Shown in pieces: positions 25,501 to 39,000 of a DNA stretch of 64,000 nucleotides. Position 1 is the first letter of the stretch. The number at the start of each line of letters is the position of its first letter. The translations under genes and the position numbers were made by a program. The stretch is from Ptiloglossa arizonensis (lineage: Eukaryota > Arthropoda > Insecta > Hymenoptera > Colletidae), in the NCBI RefSeq assembly GCF_051014685.1, contig NW_027478596.1, positions 310,001-374,000 of the forward strand. The letters are read 5' to 3'. The notes beneath the pieces were generated by a model. It had not been told where the DNA came from. It worked only from the letters and a program-made list of their open reading frames with translations, and did not search any database.

Positions 25501-27347
25501 CTCCCATATCTCGCGAACGGATTGACGAACTCGAGAAGTTTCTGTTGCATCTGAAAGTAGAAACTCGCCGGATTACAATGGTGTGTGTACTTTAACCTAG
25601 GCCATTCCAGTTATTGGTTTCGAGTATCAGGCTTGCGAAAATTTTGATGGTTTGTCAACCATTCCTTAACTTCACACTTCCATATCTCGCGAACGGATTG
25701 ACGAACTCGAGAATTTCTTATTGCATCTGAAAGCAGAAACTCGCCCGATTACAACGGTATGTGTATTTTTCCTCTAGGCCTTAGTAGTTATTGGTTTCGA
25801 GTATCAGACTTGCGAAAATTGTGATGGTCTCTCAACCATTCCTTAACTTCAAACTCCCATATCTCGCGAACGGATTGACGAACTCGAGGAATTCCTGTTG
25901 CATTTGAAAGTAGAAGCTCGCCCCATTACAATGGTGTGTGTACTTTTCCCCTAGGCTGTTCCAGTTATTGGTTTCGAGTATCATACTTGCGAAAATTTTT
26001 ATGGTCTCACAACCATTCCTTAACTTCAAACTCCCATATCTCGCGAACGGATTAACGAACACGAGATATTCCGCTTGCATATGAAAGCAGAGACTCTTCC
26101 GATTACAACGGTATGTGTATTTTTGCCCTAGGCCATAGTAGTTATTGGTTTCGAGTATCAGTCTTGCGAAAATTTTGATGGTTTCTCAACCATTCCTTAA
26201 CTTCAAACTCCCAAATCTCGCGAACGGATTGACGAGCTCGAGAAATTCCTGTTGCATCTGAAAGTTGAAACTCAACCGATTACAAAGGTATGTGTATCTT
26301 TCTCCTAGGCCTTTGTAGTTATTGGTTTCGAGTATCAGACTTGCGAAAATTTTGATGGTTTCCCAACCATTCCTTAAATTCAAACTCCCATATCTCGCGA
26401 ACGGATTGACGAACTCGAGAATTTCGTATTGCATCTGAAAGCAGAAACTCGCCCGATTGCAACGGTATGTGTATTTTTCCCCTAAGCCTTTGTAGTTGTT
26501 GGTTTCGAGTATCAGACCAGCGAAAATTTTGATGGTTTCTCAAGCATTGCTCAACGTCAAACTCACATATCTCGCGAACGGATTGCCGAATCCGAAAAAT
26601 TTCAGTTGCATCTGAAAGTAGAAACTCTCCCGATTACAACGCTATGTGTATTTTTCCCCTAGATCACTCCAGTTGTTGGTTTCGAGTATCAGACTTGGGA
26701 AAATTTTGATGGTTTCTCAACCGATCCTTAATTTCAAACTCCCATATCTCGCGAACGGATTGACGAACTCGAGAAATTCCAGTTGCATATGAAAGCAGAG
26801 ACTCTTCCGATTACAACGGTATGTGTATTTTTCCCCTAGGTCATTCCAGTTGTTGGTTTCGAGTATCAGACTTGCGAAAACTTTGATGGTTTCTCAACCG
26901 ATCCTTAATTTCAAACTCCCATATCTCGCGAACGGATTGACGAACTCGAGAAATTCCAGTTGCATATGAAAGCAGAGACTCTTCCGATTACAACGGTATG
27001 TGTATTTTTCCCCTAGGTCATTCCAGTTGTTGGTTTCGAGTATCAGACTTGCGAAAATTGTGATGGCTTCTCAACCATTCCTTAACTTCAAACTCCCATA
27101 TCTCGCGAACGGATCGACGAGCTCGAGAAATTCCTGTTGCATCTGAAAGTAGAAACTCGCCCCATTAGAATGGTGTGTGTAATTTTCCCCTAGGCCATTC
27201 CAGTTATTGGTTTCGAGTATCAGACTTGCGTAAATTTTTGTGGTTTCACAACCATTCCTTAACTTCAAACTCCCATATCTCGCGAACGGATTGACGAGCT
27301 CGAGAAATTCCTGTTGCATCAGAAAGTATAATCTCGCCCGATTACAA
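22571..27347 (+). repeat. 14/13-monomer higher-order repeat, two copies
   Basis: Copy 1 is 22,571-25,047 (2,477 bp, 14 monomers) and copy 2 is 25,048-27,347 (2,300 bp, 13 monomers). Both begin in AGGTATTTGTATTTTTTCCC and end in CATCAGAAAGTATAATCTCG. Past the start, markers are 2,300 bp apart. Copy 2 lacks one monomer of copy 1, the one with CTCACAACC and CTCTAGGAATTCC at about 22,990-23,165. It continues directly from CTGAAAGTAGAAACTCG to the CCCCATTATAATGG form. I noted about ten substitutions across some 2.3 kb, so identity is above 99% by eye. Confidence 0.92.
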
Positions 27348-30300
27348 AGGTATGTGTATTTTTCCCCTAGGGCTTTGTAGTTATTGGTTTCGAGTATCAG
27401 TCTTGCGAAAATTTTGATGGTTTCTCAACCGTTCCTTAACTTCAAACTCCCATATCTCGCGAACGGATTGACGAGCTCGAGAAATTCCTGTTGCATCTGA
27501 AAGTATAAACTCGCCCGATTACAATGGTGTGTGTACTTTTTCCCTAGGTCATTCCTGTTATTCGTTTCTAGCATCAGAATTGCGAAAATTTTGATGGTTT
27601 CTCAAGCATTCCTTAACTTCAAACTCCCCTATCTCGCGAACGGATTGACGAACTCGAGAAATTCCTGTTGCATCTGAAAGTAGAAACTCGCCCGATTACA
27701 AAGGTATGTGTATTTTTCCCCTAGGCCATTCCAGTTATTGGTTTCGAGTATCACACTTGCCAAAATTTTGATGGTTTCTCAACCATTCCTTAACTTCAAA
27801 CTCCCATATCTCGCGAACGGATTGACGAGCTCGAGAAATTACTGTTGCATCTGAAAGTAGAAACTTGCCCCATTAGAATGGAGTGTGTAATTTTCCCCTA
27901 GGCCATTCCAGTTATTGGTTTCGAGTATCAGACTTGCGAAAGTTTTTGTGGTTTCTCAACCATTCCTTAACTTCAAACTCCCATATCTCGCGAACGGATT
28001 AACGAGCTCGAGAAATTCCTGTTGCATCAGAAAGTATAATCTCGCCCGATTACAAAGGTATGTGTATTTTTCCCCTAGGGCTTTGTAGTTATTGGTTTCG
28101 AGTATCAAACTTGCGAAACTTTTGATGGTTTCTCAAGCATTCCTTAAGTTCAAACTCCCATATCTCGCGAACGGAATGACTAGCTCGAGAAATTCCTGTT
28201 GCATCTGAAAGTAGAAACTCGCCCGATTACAATGGTGTGTGTATTTTTGCCCTAGGCCATAGTAGTTATTGGTGTCGAGTATTAGACTTGCGAAAATTTT
28301 GTTGGTTTCCCAACCATTCCTTAACTTCAAACTCCCATATCTCGCGAACGGATTGACGAACTCGAGAATTTCGTATTGCATCTGAAAGCAGAAACTCGCC
28401 CGATTACAACGGTATGTGTATTTTTCCTCTAAGCCTTTGTAGTTGTTGGTTTCGAGTATCAGACCAGCGAAAATTTTGATGGTTTCTCAAGCATTGCTTA
28501 ACTTCAAACCCACATATCTCGCGAACAGATTGCCGAATCCGAAAAATTTCAGTTGCATCTGAAAGTAGAAACTCTCCCGATTACAAAGCTATGTGTATTT
28601 TTCCCCTAGGTCATTCCAGTTGTTGGTTTCGAGTATCAGACTTGCGAAAATTTTGATGGTTTCTCAACCGTTCCTTAATTTCAAACTCCCATATCTCGCG
28701 AACGGATTGACAAACTCGAGAAATTCCAGTTGCATATGAAAGCAGAGACTCTTCCGATTACAACGGTATGTGTATTTTTCCCCTAGGTCGTTCCAGTTGT
28801 TGGTTTCGAGTATCAGACTTGCGAAAGTTGTGATGGCTTCTCAACCATTCCTTAACTTCAAACTCCCATATCTCGCGAACGGATTGACGAACACGAGATA
28901 TTCCGCTTGCATATGAAAGCAGAGACTCTTCCGATTACAACGGTATGTGAATTTTTGCCCTAGGCCATAGTAGTTATTGGTTTCGAGTATCAGTCTTGCG
29001 AAAATTTTGATGGTTTCTCAACCATTCCTTAACTTCAAACTCCCATATCTCGCGAACGGATTGACGAGCTCGAGAAATTCCTGTTGCATCTGAAAGTATA
29101 AACTCGCCCGATTACAATGGTGTGTGTACTTTTTCCCTAGGTCATTCCTGTTATTCGTTTCTAGCATCAGAATTGCAAAAATTTTAATGGTTTCTCAAGC
29201 ATTCCTTAACTTCAAACTCCCCTATCTCGCGAACGGATTGACGAACTCGAGAAATTCCTGTTGCTCTGAAAGTAGAAACTCGCCCGATTACAAAGGTATG
29301 TGTATTTTTCCCCTAGGCCATTCCAGTTATTGGTTTCGAGTATCACACTTGCCAAAATTTTGATGGTTTCTCAACCATTCCTTAACTTCAAACTCCCATA
29401 TCTCGCGAACGGATTGACGAGCTCGAGAAATTCCTGTTGCATCTGAAAGTAGAAACTCGCCCCATTAGAATGGAGTGTGTAATTTTCCCCTAGGCCATTC
29501 CAGTTATTGGTTTCGAGTATCAGACTTGCGAAAATTTTTGTGGTTTCTCAACCATTCCTTAACTTCAAACTCCCATATCTCGCGAACGGATTGACGAGCT
29601 CGAGAAATTCCTGTTGCATCAGAAAGTATAAACTCGCCCGATTACAAAGGTATGTGTATTTTTCCCCTAGGTCATTCCAGTTGTTGGTTTCGAGTATCAG
29701 ACTTGCGAAAATTTTGATGGTTTCTCAAGCATTCCTTAACTTCAAACTCCCATATCTCGCGAACGGATTGACGAGCTCGAGAAATTCCTGTTGCATATGA
29801 AAGCAGAGACTCTTCCGATTACAACGGTATGTGTATTTTTCCCCTAGGTCATACCAGTTGTTGGTTTCGAGTATCAGACTTGCGAAAATTGTGATGGCTT
29901 CTCAACCATTCCTTAACTTCAAACTCCCATATCTCGCGAACGGATTGACGAGCTCGAGAAATTCCTGTTGCATCTGAAAGTAGAAACTCGCCCCATTAGA
30001 ATGTTATGTGTAATTTTCCCCTAGGCCATTCCAGTTATTGGTTTCGAGTGTCAGACTTGCGTAAATTTTTGTGGTTTCTCAACCATTCCTTAACTTCAAA
30101 CTCCCATATCTCGCGAACGGATTAACGAGCTCGAGAAATTCCTGTTGCATCTGAATCCAGAAACTCGTCCGATTACAACGGTATGTGTATTTTTGCCCTA
30201 GGCCTTAGTAGTTATTGGTTTCGAGTATCAGACTTGCGAAAATTTTGATGGTTTCTCAACCATTCTTTTACGTCAAACTCCCATATCTCGCGAACGGATT

Positions 30301-30430
30301 GACGAACTCGAGGAATTCCTGTTGCATCTGAAAGTAGAAACCCGCCCCATTACAATGGTGTGTGTACTTTTCCCCCAGGCTATTCCAGTTATTGGTTGCG
30401 AGTATCAGTTTTGCGAAAATTTTGATGGTT
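27348..30430 (+). repeat. 9-monomer higher-order repeat, second copy shortened (1,593 bp unit)
   Basis: TCCCTAGGTCATTCCTG lies at 27,541 and 29,134 (1,593 bp). It is followed in both copies by AACTCCCCTATCTCGCG, CACACTTGCCAAAATT, GGAGTGTGTAATTTTCCCC and CATCAGAAAGTATAA. Copy 1 is about 27,400-28,992. Copy 2 starts at 28,993 and breaks near 29,665, jumping to the GGTCATTCCAGTTGTTGG monomer that lies further along in copy 1. The rest of the block is satellite without a clear long unit. Confidence 0.8.
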
Positions 30431-31260
30431 TCTCAACCGTTCCTTCATTTCAAACTCCCATATCTCGCGAACGATTGACGAGCTCGAGAAATTCCTGTTG
30501 CATCTGAAAGTATAAACTCGTCCGATTACAACGGTATGTGTATTTTTGCCCTAGGCCATAGTAGTTATTGGTTTCGAGTATCAGACTTGCGAAAATTGTG
30601 ATGGTTTGTCAAGCATTCCTTAACTTCAAACTCCCACATCTCGCGAACGGATTGACGAATTCGAGAAATTGCTGTTGCATCTAAAAGCAGAAACTCGCCC
30701 GATTACAACGGTATTTGTATTTTTGCCCTAGGCCATAGTAGTTATTGGTTTCGTGTATCAGACTTGCGAAAATTTTGATGGTTTCTCAACCATTCTTTAA
30801 CTTCAAACTCCGACACCTCGCGAACGGATTGGCGAACTCGAGAAATTCCTGTAGCACTTGAAAGTAGAAACTGGCCCGATTACAATGGTGTGTGTACTTT
30901 TCCCCTAGGCCATTCCAGTTATTGGTTTCGAGTATCACACTTGCGCAAATTTTGATGGTTTCTCAACCATTCCTTAATTTCAAACCCCCATATCTCGCGA
31001 ACGATTGACGAGCTCGAGAAATTCCTGTTGCATCTGAAAGTATAAACTCGTCCGATTACAACGGTATGTGTATTTTTGCCCTAGGCCATAGTAGTTATTG
31101 GTTTCGAGTATCAGACTTGCGAAAATTGTGATGGTTTGTCAAGCATTCCTTAACTTCAAACTCCCACATCTCGCGAACGGATTGACGAATTCGAGAAATT
31201 GCTGTTGCATCTAAAAGCAGAAACTCGCCCGATTACAACGGTATGTGTATTTTTGCCCCA
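30431..31260 (+). repeat. 3-monomer repeat marked by a 1-bp deletion (530 bp unit)
   Basis: GCGAACGATTGACG, one G shorter than the usual form, lies at 30,471 and 31,001. Both copies continue with GTCAAGCATTCC, CTCCCACATCTCG, GAATTCGAGAAATTGCTG and CATCTAAAAGCAG. The unit is 530 bp, which is three monomers minus the deleted base. The same deletion recurs near 37,019 and 44,095, so these copies share an origin. Confidence 0.82.
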
Positions 31261-33910
31261 GGCCAAAGTAGTTATTGGTTTCGAGTATCAGACTTCCGAA
31301 AATTGTGATGGTCTCACAACCATTCCTTAACTTCAAACTCCGATACCTCTCGAACGGATTGGCGAACTCGAGAAATTCCTGTTGCATTTGAAAGTAGAAA
31401 CTGGCCCGATTACAATGGTGTGTGTACTTTTCCCCTGGGCCGTTCCGTTTATTGGTTTCGAGAATCAGACTTACGAAAATTTTGATGGTTTCTCAACCAT
31501 TCCTTATCTTCAAACTCCCATATCTCGCGAACGGATTGACGAGCTCGAGAAATTCCTGTTGCATCTGAAAGTAAAAAATCGCCCGATTACAAATGTATGT
31601 GTAATTTTCCCCTAGGGCTTTGTAGTTATTGGTTTCGGGTATCAGACTTGCGAAAATTTTGATGGTTTCTCAACCATTCCTTAACTTCAAACTCCCATAT
31701 CTCGCGAACGGATTGACGAACTCGATTATTTCCTGTTGCACCTGAAAGTAGAAAGTCGACCGATTACAATGGTGTGTGTACTTTTTCACTAGGTCATTCC
31801 AGTTATTCGTTTCTAGCATCAGAATTGCGAAAATTTTGATGGTTTCTCAACCATTCCTTAACTTCAAACTCCCATATCTCGCGAACGGATTGACGAACTC
31901 GAGAAATTCCTGTTGCATCTGAAAGTAGAAACTCGCCCCATTACAATGGTGTGTGTACTTTTCCCCTAGGCCATTCCTGTTATTGGTTTCGAGTATCAGA
32001 CTTGCGAAAATTTTGATGTTTTCTCAACCGTTCCTTAATTTCAAACTCCCATATCTCGCGAACGAATTGACGAACTCGAGAAATTCCTGGTGCATCTGAA
32101 AGCAGAAACTCGTCCGATTACAACGGTATGTGTATTTTTGCCCTAGGCCATGGTAGTTATTGGTTTCGAGTATCAGACTTGCGAAAATTTTGATGGTTTC
32201 TCAACCATTCCTTAACTTCAAACTCCCATATCTCGCGAACGGATTGACGAACTCGATTATTTCCTGTTGCATCTGAAAGTAGAATGTCGACCGATTACAA
32301 TGGTGTGTGTACTTTTCCCCTAGGCCATTCCAGTTATTGGTTTCGAGTATCACACTTGCGCAAATTTTGATGGTTTCTCAACCATTCCTTAATTTCAAAC
32401 CCCCATATCTCGCGAACGGATTGACGAGCTCGAGAAATTCCTGTTGCATCTGAAAGTAGAAGCTCTCCCGATTACAAAGGTATGTGTATTTTTCCCCTAG
32501 GGCTTTGTAGTTATTGGTTTCGAGTATCAGACTTGCGAAAATTTTGATGCTTTCGAAAGCATTCCTTAACTTCATACTCCCATATCTCGCGAACGGATTG
32601 ACGAACTCGAGAAATTCCTGTTGCATCTGAATCCAGCATCTCGTCCGATTACAACGGTATGTGTATTTTTGCCCTAGGCCATAGTAGTTATTGGTTTCGA
32701 GTATCAGACTTCCGAAAATTGTGATGGTCTCACAACCATTCCTTAACTTCAAACTCCGATACTTCTCGAACGGATTGGCGAACTCGAGAAATTCCTGTTG
32801 CATTTGAAAGTAGAAACTGGCCCGATTACAATGGTGTGTGTACTTTTCCCCTGGGCCGTTCCGTTTATTGGTTTCGAGAATCAGACTTACGAAAATTTTG
32901 ATGGTTTCTCAACCATTCCTTATCTTCAAACTCCCATATCTCGCGAACGGATTGACGAGCTCGAGAAATTCCTGTTGCATCTGAAAGTAAAAAATCGCCC
33001 GATTACAAATGTATGTGTAATTTTCCCCTAGGGCTTTGTAGTTATTGGTTTCGGGTATCAGACTTGCGAAAATTTTGATGGTTTCTCAACCATTCCTTAA
33101 CTTCAAAGTCCCATATCTCGCGAACGGATTGACGAGCTCGAGAAATTCCTGTTGCATCTGAAAGTTGAAACTCAACCGATTACAAAGGTATGTGTATCTT
33201 TCTCCTAGGCCTTTGTAGTTATTGGTTCCGAGTATCAGACTTGCGAATATTTTGATGGCTTCTCAAGCATTCCTTAACTTCAAACTCCCATATCTCGCGA
33301 ACGGATTGACGAACTCGATTATTTCCTGTTGCATCTGAAAGTAGAAAGTCGACCGATTACAATGGTGTGTGTACTTTTTCACTAGGTCATTCCAGTTATT
33401 CGTTTCTAGCATCAGAATTGCGAAAATTTTGATGGTTTCTCAACCATTCCTTAACTTCAAACTCCCATATCTCGCGAACGGATTGACGAACTCGAGAAAT
33501 TCCTGTTGCATCTGAAAGTAGAAACTCGCCCCATTACAATGGTGTGTGTACTTTTCCCCTAGGCCATTCCTGTTATTGGTTTCGAGTATCAGACTTGCGA
33601 AAATTTTGATGTTTTCTCAACCGTTCCTTAATTTCAAACTCCCATATCTCGCGAACGAATTGACGAACTCGAGAAATTCCTGGTGCATCGGAAAGCAGAA
33701 ACGCGTCCGATTACAACGGTATGTGTATTTTTGCCCTAGGCCATGGTAGTTATTGGTTTCGAGTATCAGACTTGCGAAAATTTTGATGGTTTCTCAACCA
33801 TTCCTTAACTTCAAACTCCCATATCTCGCGAACGGATTGACGAACTCGATTATTTCCTGTTGCAACTGAAAGTAGAATGTCGACCGATTACAATGGTGTG
33901 TGTACTTTTT
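31261..33910 (+). repeat. 8/9-monomer higher-order repeat, two copies
   Basis: 31,290-31,700 matches 32,706-33,116 at a distance of 1,416 bp (8 monomers), including CTTCCGAAAATTGTG, CTGGGCCGTTCCGTTTATTGG and AAGTAAAAAATCG. From AAAGTCGACCG onwards (31,755 and 33,348) the distance becomes 1,593 bp (9 monomers). One extra monomer with GTTGAAACTCAACCG and TATCTTTCTCCTAGG, about 33,117-33,293, sits in the second copy. Matching continues to about 32,310 and 33,900. Identity looks very high. Confidence 0.85.
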
Positions 33911-36060
33911 CCCTAGGTCATTCCAGTTATTCGTTTCTAGCATCAGAATAGCGAAAATTTTGATGGTTTCTCAACCATTCCTTAACTTCAAACTCCCATA
34001 TCTCGCGAACGGATTGACGAACTCGAGAAATTCCTGTTGCATCTGAAAGTAGAAACTCGCCCGATTACAAGGGTATGTGTGTTTTTCCCCTAAGCCTTTG
34101 TAGTTATTGGTTTCGAGTATCAGAGTCGCGAAAATTTTGGTGGTTTCTCAACCGTTCCTTAATTTCAAACTCCCATGTCTCGCGAACAGATTGATGAACT
34201 CGAGAAATTCCTGTTGCATCTAAAAGCAGAAACTCGCCCGATACAACGGTATGTGTATTTTCGCCCTAGGCCATAGTAGTTATTGGTTTCGAGTATCAAA
34301 CTTACGAAAATTTTGATGGTTTCTCAACCATTCCTTAACTTCAAACTCCCATATCTCGCGAACGGATTGACGAACTCGAGAAATTCCTGTTGCATCTGAA
34401 AGTAAAAAATCGCCCGATTACAAATGTATGTGTAATTTTCCCGTAGGGCTTTGTAGTTATTGGTTTCGGGTATCAGACTAGCGAAAATTTTGATGGCTTC
34501 ACAACCATTCCTTAACTTCAAAGTCCCATACCTCGCGAACGGATTGACGAGCTCGAGAAATTCCTGTTGCATCTGAAAGTAGAAACTCAACCGATGACAA
34601 AGGTATGTGTATCTTTCTCCTAGGCCTTTGTAGTTATTGGTTTCGAGTATCTGACTTGCGAATATGTTGATGGTTTCTCAAGCATTCCTTAACTTCAAAC
34701 TCCCATATCTCGCTGAACGGATTGACGAACTCGATGAATTCCTGTTGCATCTGAAAGTAGAAACTCGCCCCATTACAATGGTGTGTGTACTTTTCCCCTA
34801 GGCCATTCCAGTTATTGGTTTCGAGTATCAGTTTTGCGAAAATTTTGATGGTTTCTCAACCGTTCCTTAATCTCAAACTCCCATATCTCGCGAACGGATT
34901 GACGAGCTCGAGAAATTCCTGTTGCATCTGAAAGTATAATCTCGCCCCATTACAAAGGTATGTGTATTTTTCCCCTAGGCCATTCCAGTTATTGGTTTCG
35001 AGTATCACTCTTGCGAAAATTTTGATGGATTCTCAACCATTCCTTAACTTCAAACTCCCATATCTCGCGAACGGATTGACGAACTCGAGAAATTCCTGTT
35101 GCATCTGAAAGTAAAAAATCGCCCGATTACAAAGGTATGTGTAATTTTACCCTAGGCCATTCCTGTTATTGGTTTCGAGTATCACTCTTGCGAAAATTTT
35201 GATGGATTCTCAACCATTCCTTAACTTCAAACTCCCATATCTCGCGAACGGATTGACGAACTCGAGGAATTCCTGTTGCATCTGAAAGTAGAAACCCGCC
35301 CCATTACAACGGTATTTGTATTTTTGCCCTAGGCCATAGTAGTTATTAGTTTCGAGTATCAGACTTGCGAAAATTTTGATGGTTTCTCAACCATTCCTTA
35401 ACTTCAAACTGCCATATCTCGCGAACGGATAGACGAACTCGAGAAATTCCTGTTGCATCTGAAAGTAGAAACTCGCACGATTACAATGGTGTGTGTACTT
35501 TTCCCCTGGGCCGTTCCATTTATTGGTTTCGAGAATCAGACTTACGGAAATTTTGATGGTTTCTCAACCATTCCTTAACTTCAAACTCCCATATCTCGCG
35601 AACGGATTGACGAGCTCGAGAAATTCCTGTTGCATCTGAAAGTGAAAAATCGCCCGATTACAAATGTATGTGTAATTTTCCCCTAGGGCTTTGTAGTTAT
35701 TGGTTTCGGGTATCAGACTTGCGAAAATTTTGGTGGTTTCTCAACCATTCCTTAATTTCAAACTCCCATATCTCGCGAACGGATTGACCAGCTCGAGAAA
35801 TTCCTGTTGCATCTGAAAGTATAAACTCGCCCGATTACAAAGGTACGTGACTTTTTCCCCAAGGCTATTCCAGTTATTGGTTGCGAGTATCAGTTTTGCG
35901 AAAATTTTGATGGTTTCTCAACCGTTCCTTAATTTCAAACTCCCATATCTCGCGAACGGATTGACGAACTCGATTATTTCCTGTTGTATCTGAAAGTAGA
36001 ATGTCGACCGATTACAATGGTGTGTGTACTTTTTTCCTAGGTCATTCCAGTTATTCGTTT
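33911..36060 (+). repeat. Mosaic of monomers feeding the large block to the right
   Basis: About 12 monomers, satellite only. It includes the first CCCGATACAACGG deletion allele (near 34,239) with CATCTAAAAGCAG, and CAGAGTCGCG at about 34,121; all three recur right of 48 kb. A run with AAGTGAAAAATCG at 35,641 recurs at 37,586 (1,945 bp, 11 monomers). One base is gained near 34,715 in CTCGCTGAACGG. Confidence 0.75.
34982..35335 (+). repeat. Single-monomer tandem duplication
   Basis: CACTCTTGCG followed by ATGGATTCTCAACC occurs at about 35,006 and 35,183, exactly 177 bp apart. I noticed this pair of variants nowhere else, so one monomer was duplicated next to itself. The two copies then diverge: GAAATTCC with AAGTAAAAAATCG in the first, GAGGAATTCC in the second. 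Confidence 0.7.
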
Positions 36061-39000
36061 CTAGCATCAGAATTGCGAAAATTTTGGCGGTTTCTCAACC
36101 ATTCCTTAACTTCAAACTCCCATATCTCGCGAACGGATTGATGAACTCGAGGAATTCCTGTTGCATCTGAAAGTAGAGACTCGCCCCATTACAATGGTGT
36201 GTGCACTTTTCCCCTAGGCCATTCCAGTTATTGGTTTCGAGTATCAGTTTTGCGAAAATTTTGATAGTTTCTCAACCGTTCCTTAATTTCAAACTCCCAT
36301 ATCTCGCGAACGGATTGAAGAGCTCGAGAAATTCCTGTTGCATCTGAAAGTATAAACTCGCCCGATTACAAAGGTATGTGTATTTTTCCCCTAGGCCATT
36401 CCAGTTATTGGATTCGAGTATCACACTTGCGAAAATTTTGATTGTTTCTCAACCATTCCTTAACTTCAAACTCCCATATCTCGCGAACGAATTGACGAAC
36501 TGGAGAAATTCCTGTTGCATCTGAAAGCAGAAACTCGTCCGATTACAACGGTATGTGTATTTTTGCCCTCGGCCATAGTAGTATTGGTTTCGAGTATCAG
36601 ACTTGCGAAAATTTTGATGGTGTCTCAACCATTCCTTAACTTCAAACTCCCATATCTCGCGAACGGATTGACGATCTCGAGGAATTCCTGTTGCATCTGA
36701 AAGTAGAAACTCGCCCCATTACAACGGTATTTGTATTTTTGCCCTAGGCCATAGTCGTTATTGGTTTCGAGTATCAGACTTGCGAAAATTTTGATGGTTT
36801 CTCTACCATTCCTTAACTTCAAACTCCCATACCTCGCGAACGGATTGACGAACTCGAGGAATTCCTGTTGCATCTGAAAGTAGAAACCCGCCCCATTACA
36901 ATGGTGTGTGTACTTTTCCCCCAGGCTATTCCAGTTATTGGTTGCGAGTATCAGTTTTGCGAAAATTTTGATGGTTTCTCAACCGTTCCTTCATTTCAAC
37001 CTCCCATATCTCGCGAACGATTGACGAGCTCGAGAAATTCCTGTTGCATCTGAAAGTATAAACTCGTCCGATTACAACGGTATGTGTATTTTTGCCCTAG
37101 GCCATAGTAGTTATTGGTTTCGAGTATCAGACTTGCGAAAATTGTGATGGTTTGTCAAGCATTCCTTAACTTCAAACTCCGACACCTCGCGAACGGATTG
37201 GCGAACTCGAGAAATTCCTGTAGCACTTGAAAGTAGAAACTGGCCCGATTACAATGGTGTGTGTACTTTTCCCCTAGGCCGTTCCAGTTATTGGTTTCGA
37301 GTATCAGTTTTGCGAAAATTTTGATGGTTTCTCAACCGATCCTTAATTTCAAACTCCCATATCTCGCGAACGGATTGACGAGCTCGAGAAATTCGTGTTG
37401 CATCTGAAAGTATAAACTCGCCCGATTACAAAGGTATGTGTATTTTTCCCCTAGGCCATTCCAGTTATTGGATTCGAGTATCACACTTGCGAAAATTTTG
37501 ATTGTTTCTCAACCATTCCTTAACTTCAAACTCCCATACCTCGCGAACTGATTGACGAGCTCGAGAAATTCCTGTTGCATCTGAAAGTGAAAAATCGCCC
37601 GATTACAAATGTATGTGTAATTTTCCCCTAGGGCTTTGTAGTTATTGGTTTCGGGTATCAGACTTGCGAAAATTTTGGTGGTTTCTCAACCATTCCTTAA
37701 CTTCAAAGTCCCATACCTCGCGAACGGATTGACGAGCTCGAGAAATTCCTGTTGCATCTGAAAGTACAAACTCGCCCGATTACAAAGGTACGTGTCTTTT
37801 TCCCCAAGGCTATTCCAGTTATTGGTTGCGAGTATCAGTTTTGCGAAAATTTTGATGGTTTCTCAAACGTTCCTTAATTTCAAACTCCCATGTCTCGCGA
37901 ACGGATTGGTGAACTCGAGAAATTCCTGTTGCATCTAAAAGCAGAAACTCGCCCGATACAACGGTATGTGCATTTTTGCCCTAGGCCATAGTAGTTATTA
38001 GTTTCGAGTATCAGACTTGCGAAAATTTTGATGGTCTCTCAACCATTCCTTAACTTCAAACTCCCATATCTCGCGAACGGATTGACGAACTCGATTATTT
38101 CCTGTTGTATCTGAAAGTAGAATGTCGACCGATTACAATGGTGTGTGTACTTTTTCCCTAGGTCATTCCAGTTATTCGTTTCTAGCATCAGAATTGCGAA
38201 AATTTTGATGATTTCTCAACCATTCCTTAACTTCAAACTCCCATATCTCGCGAACGGATTGACGAACTCGAGGAATTCCTGTTGCATCTGAAAGTAGAAA
38301 CTCGCCCCATCACAATGGTGTGTGTACTTTTCCCCAAGGCTATTCCAGTTATTGGTTGCGAGTATCAGTTTTGCGAAAATTTTGATGGTTTCTCAACCGT
38401 TCCTTAATTTCAAACTCCCATATCTCGCGAACGGATTGACGAACTCGATTATTTCCTGTTGTATCTGAAAGTAGAATGTCGACCGATTACAATGGTGTGT
38501 GTACTTTTTCCCTAGGTCATTCCAGTTATTCGTTTCTAGCATCAGAATTGCGAAAATTTTGGCGGTTTCTCAACCATTCCTTAACTTCAGACTCCCATAT
38601 CTCGCGAACGGATTGACGAGCTCGAGGTATTCCTGTTGCATCTGAAAGTAGAAACTCGCCCCATTAGAATGGTGTGTGCAATTTTTGCCTAGGCCATTCC
38701 AGTTATTGGTTTCGAGTATCAGACTTGCGAAAATTTTGATGGTTTGTCAACCATTCCTTAACTTCAAACTCCCATATCTCGCGAACGGATTGACGAACTC
38801 GATTATTTCCTGTTGTATCTGAAAGTAGAATGTCGACCGATTACAATGGTGTGTGTACTTTTTCCCTAGGTCATTCCAGTTATTCGTTTCTAGCTACAGA
38901 ATTGCGATAATTTTGATGGTTTCTCAACCATTCCTTAACTTCAAACTCCCATATCGCGCGAACGGATTGACGAACTCGAGAAATTCCTATTGCATCTGAA

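Noticed and set aside
22571..27347. Assembly duplication rather than real tandem repeats
   Set aside because: Not excluded, but unlikely as a general explanation: copies differ by substitutions and whole-monomer changes with hybrid junction monomers, which simple assembly stuttering would not create. Raw long reads across each junction would settle it.
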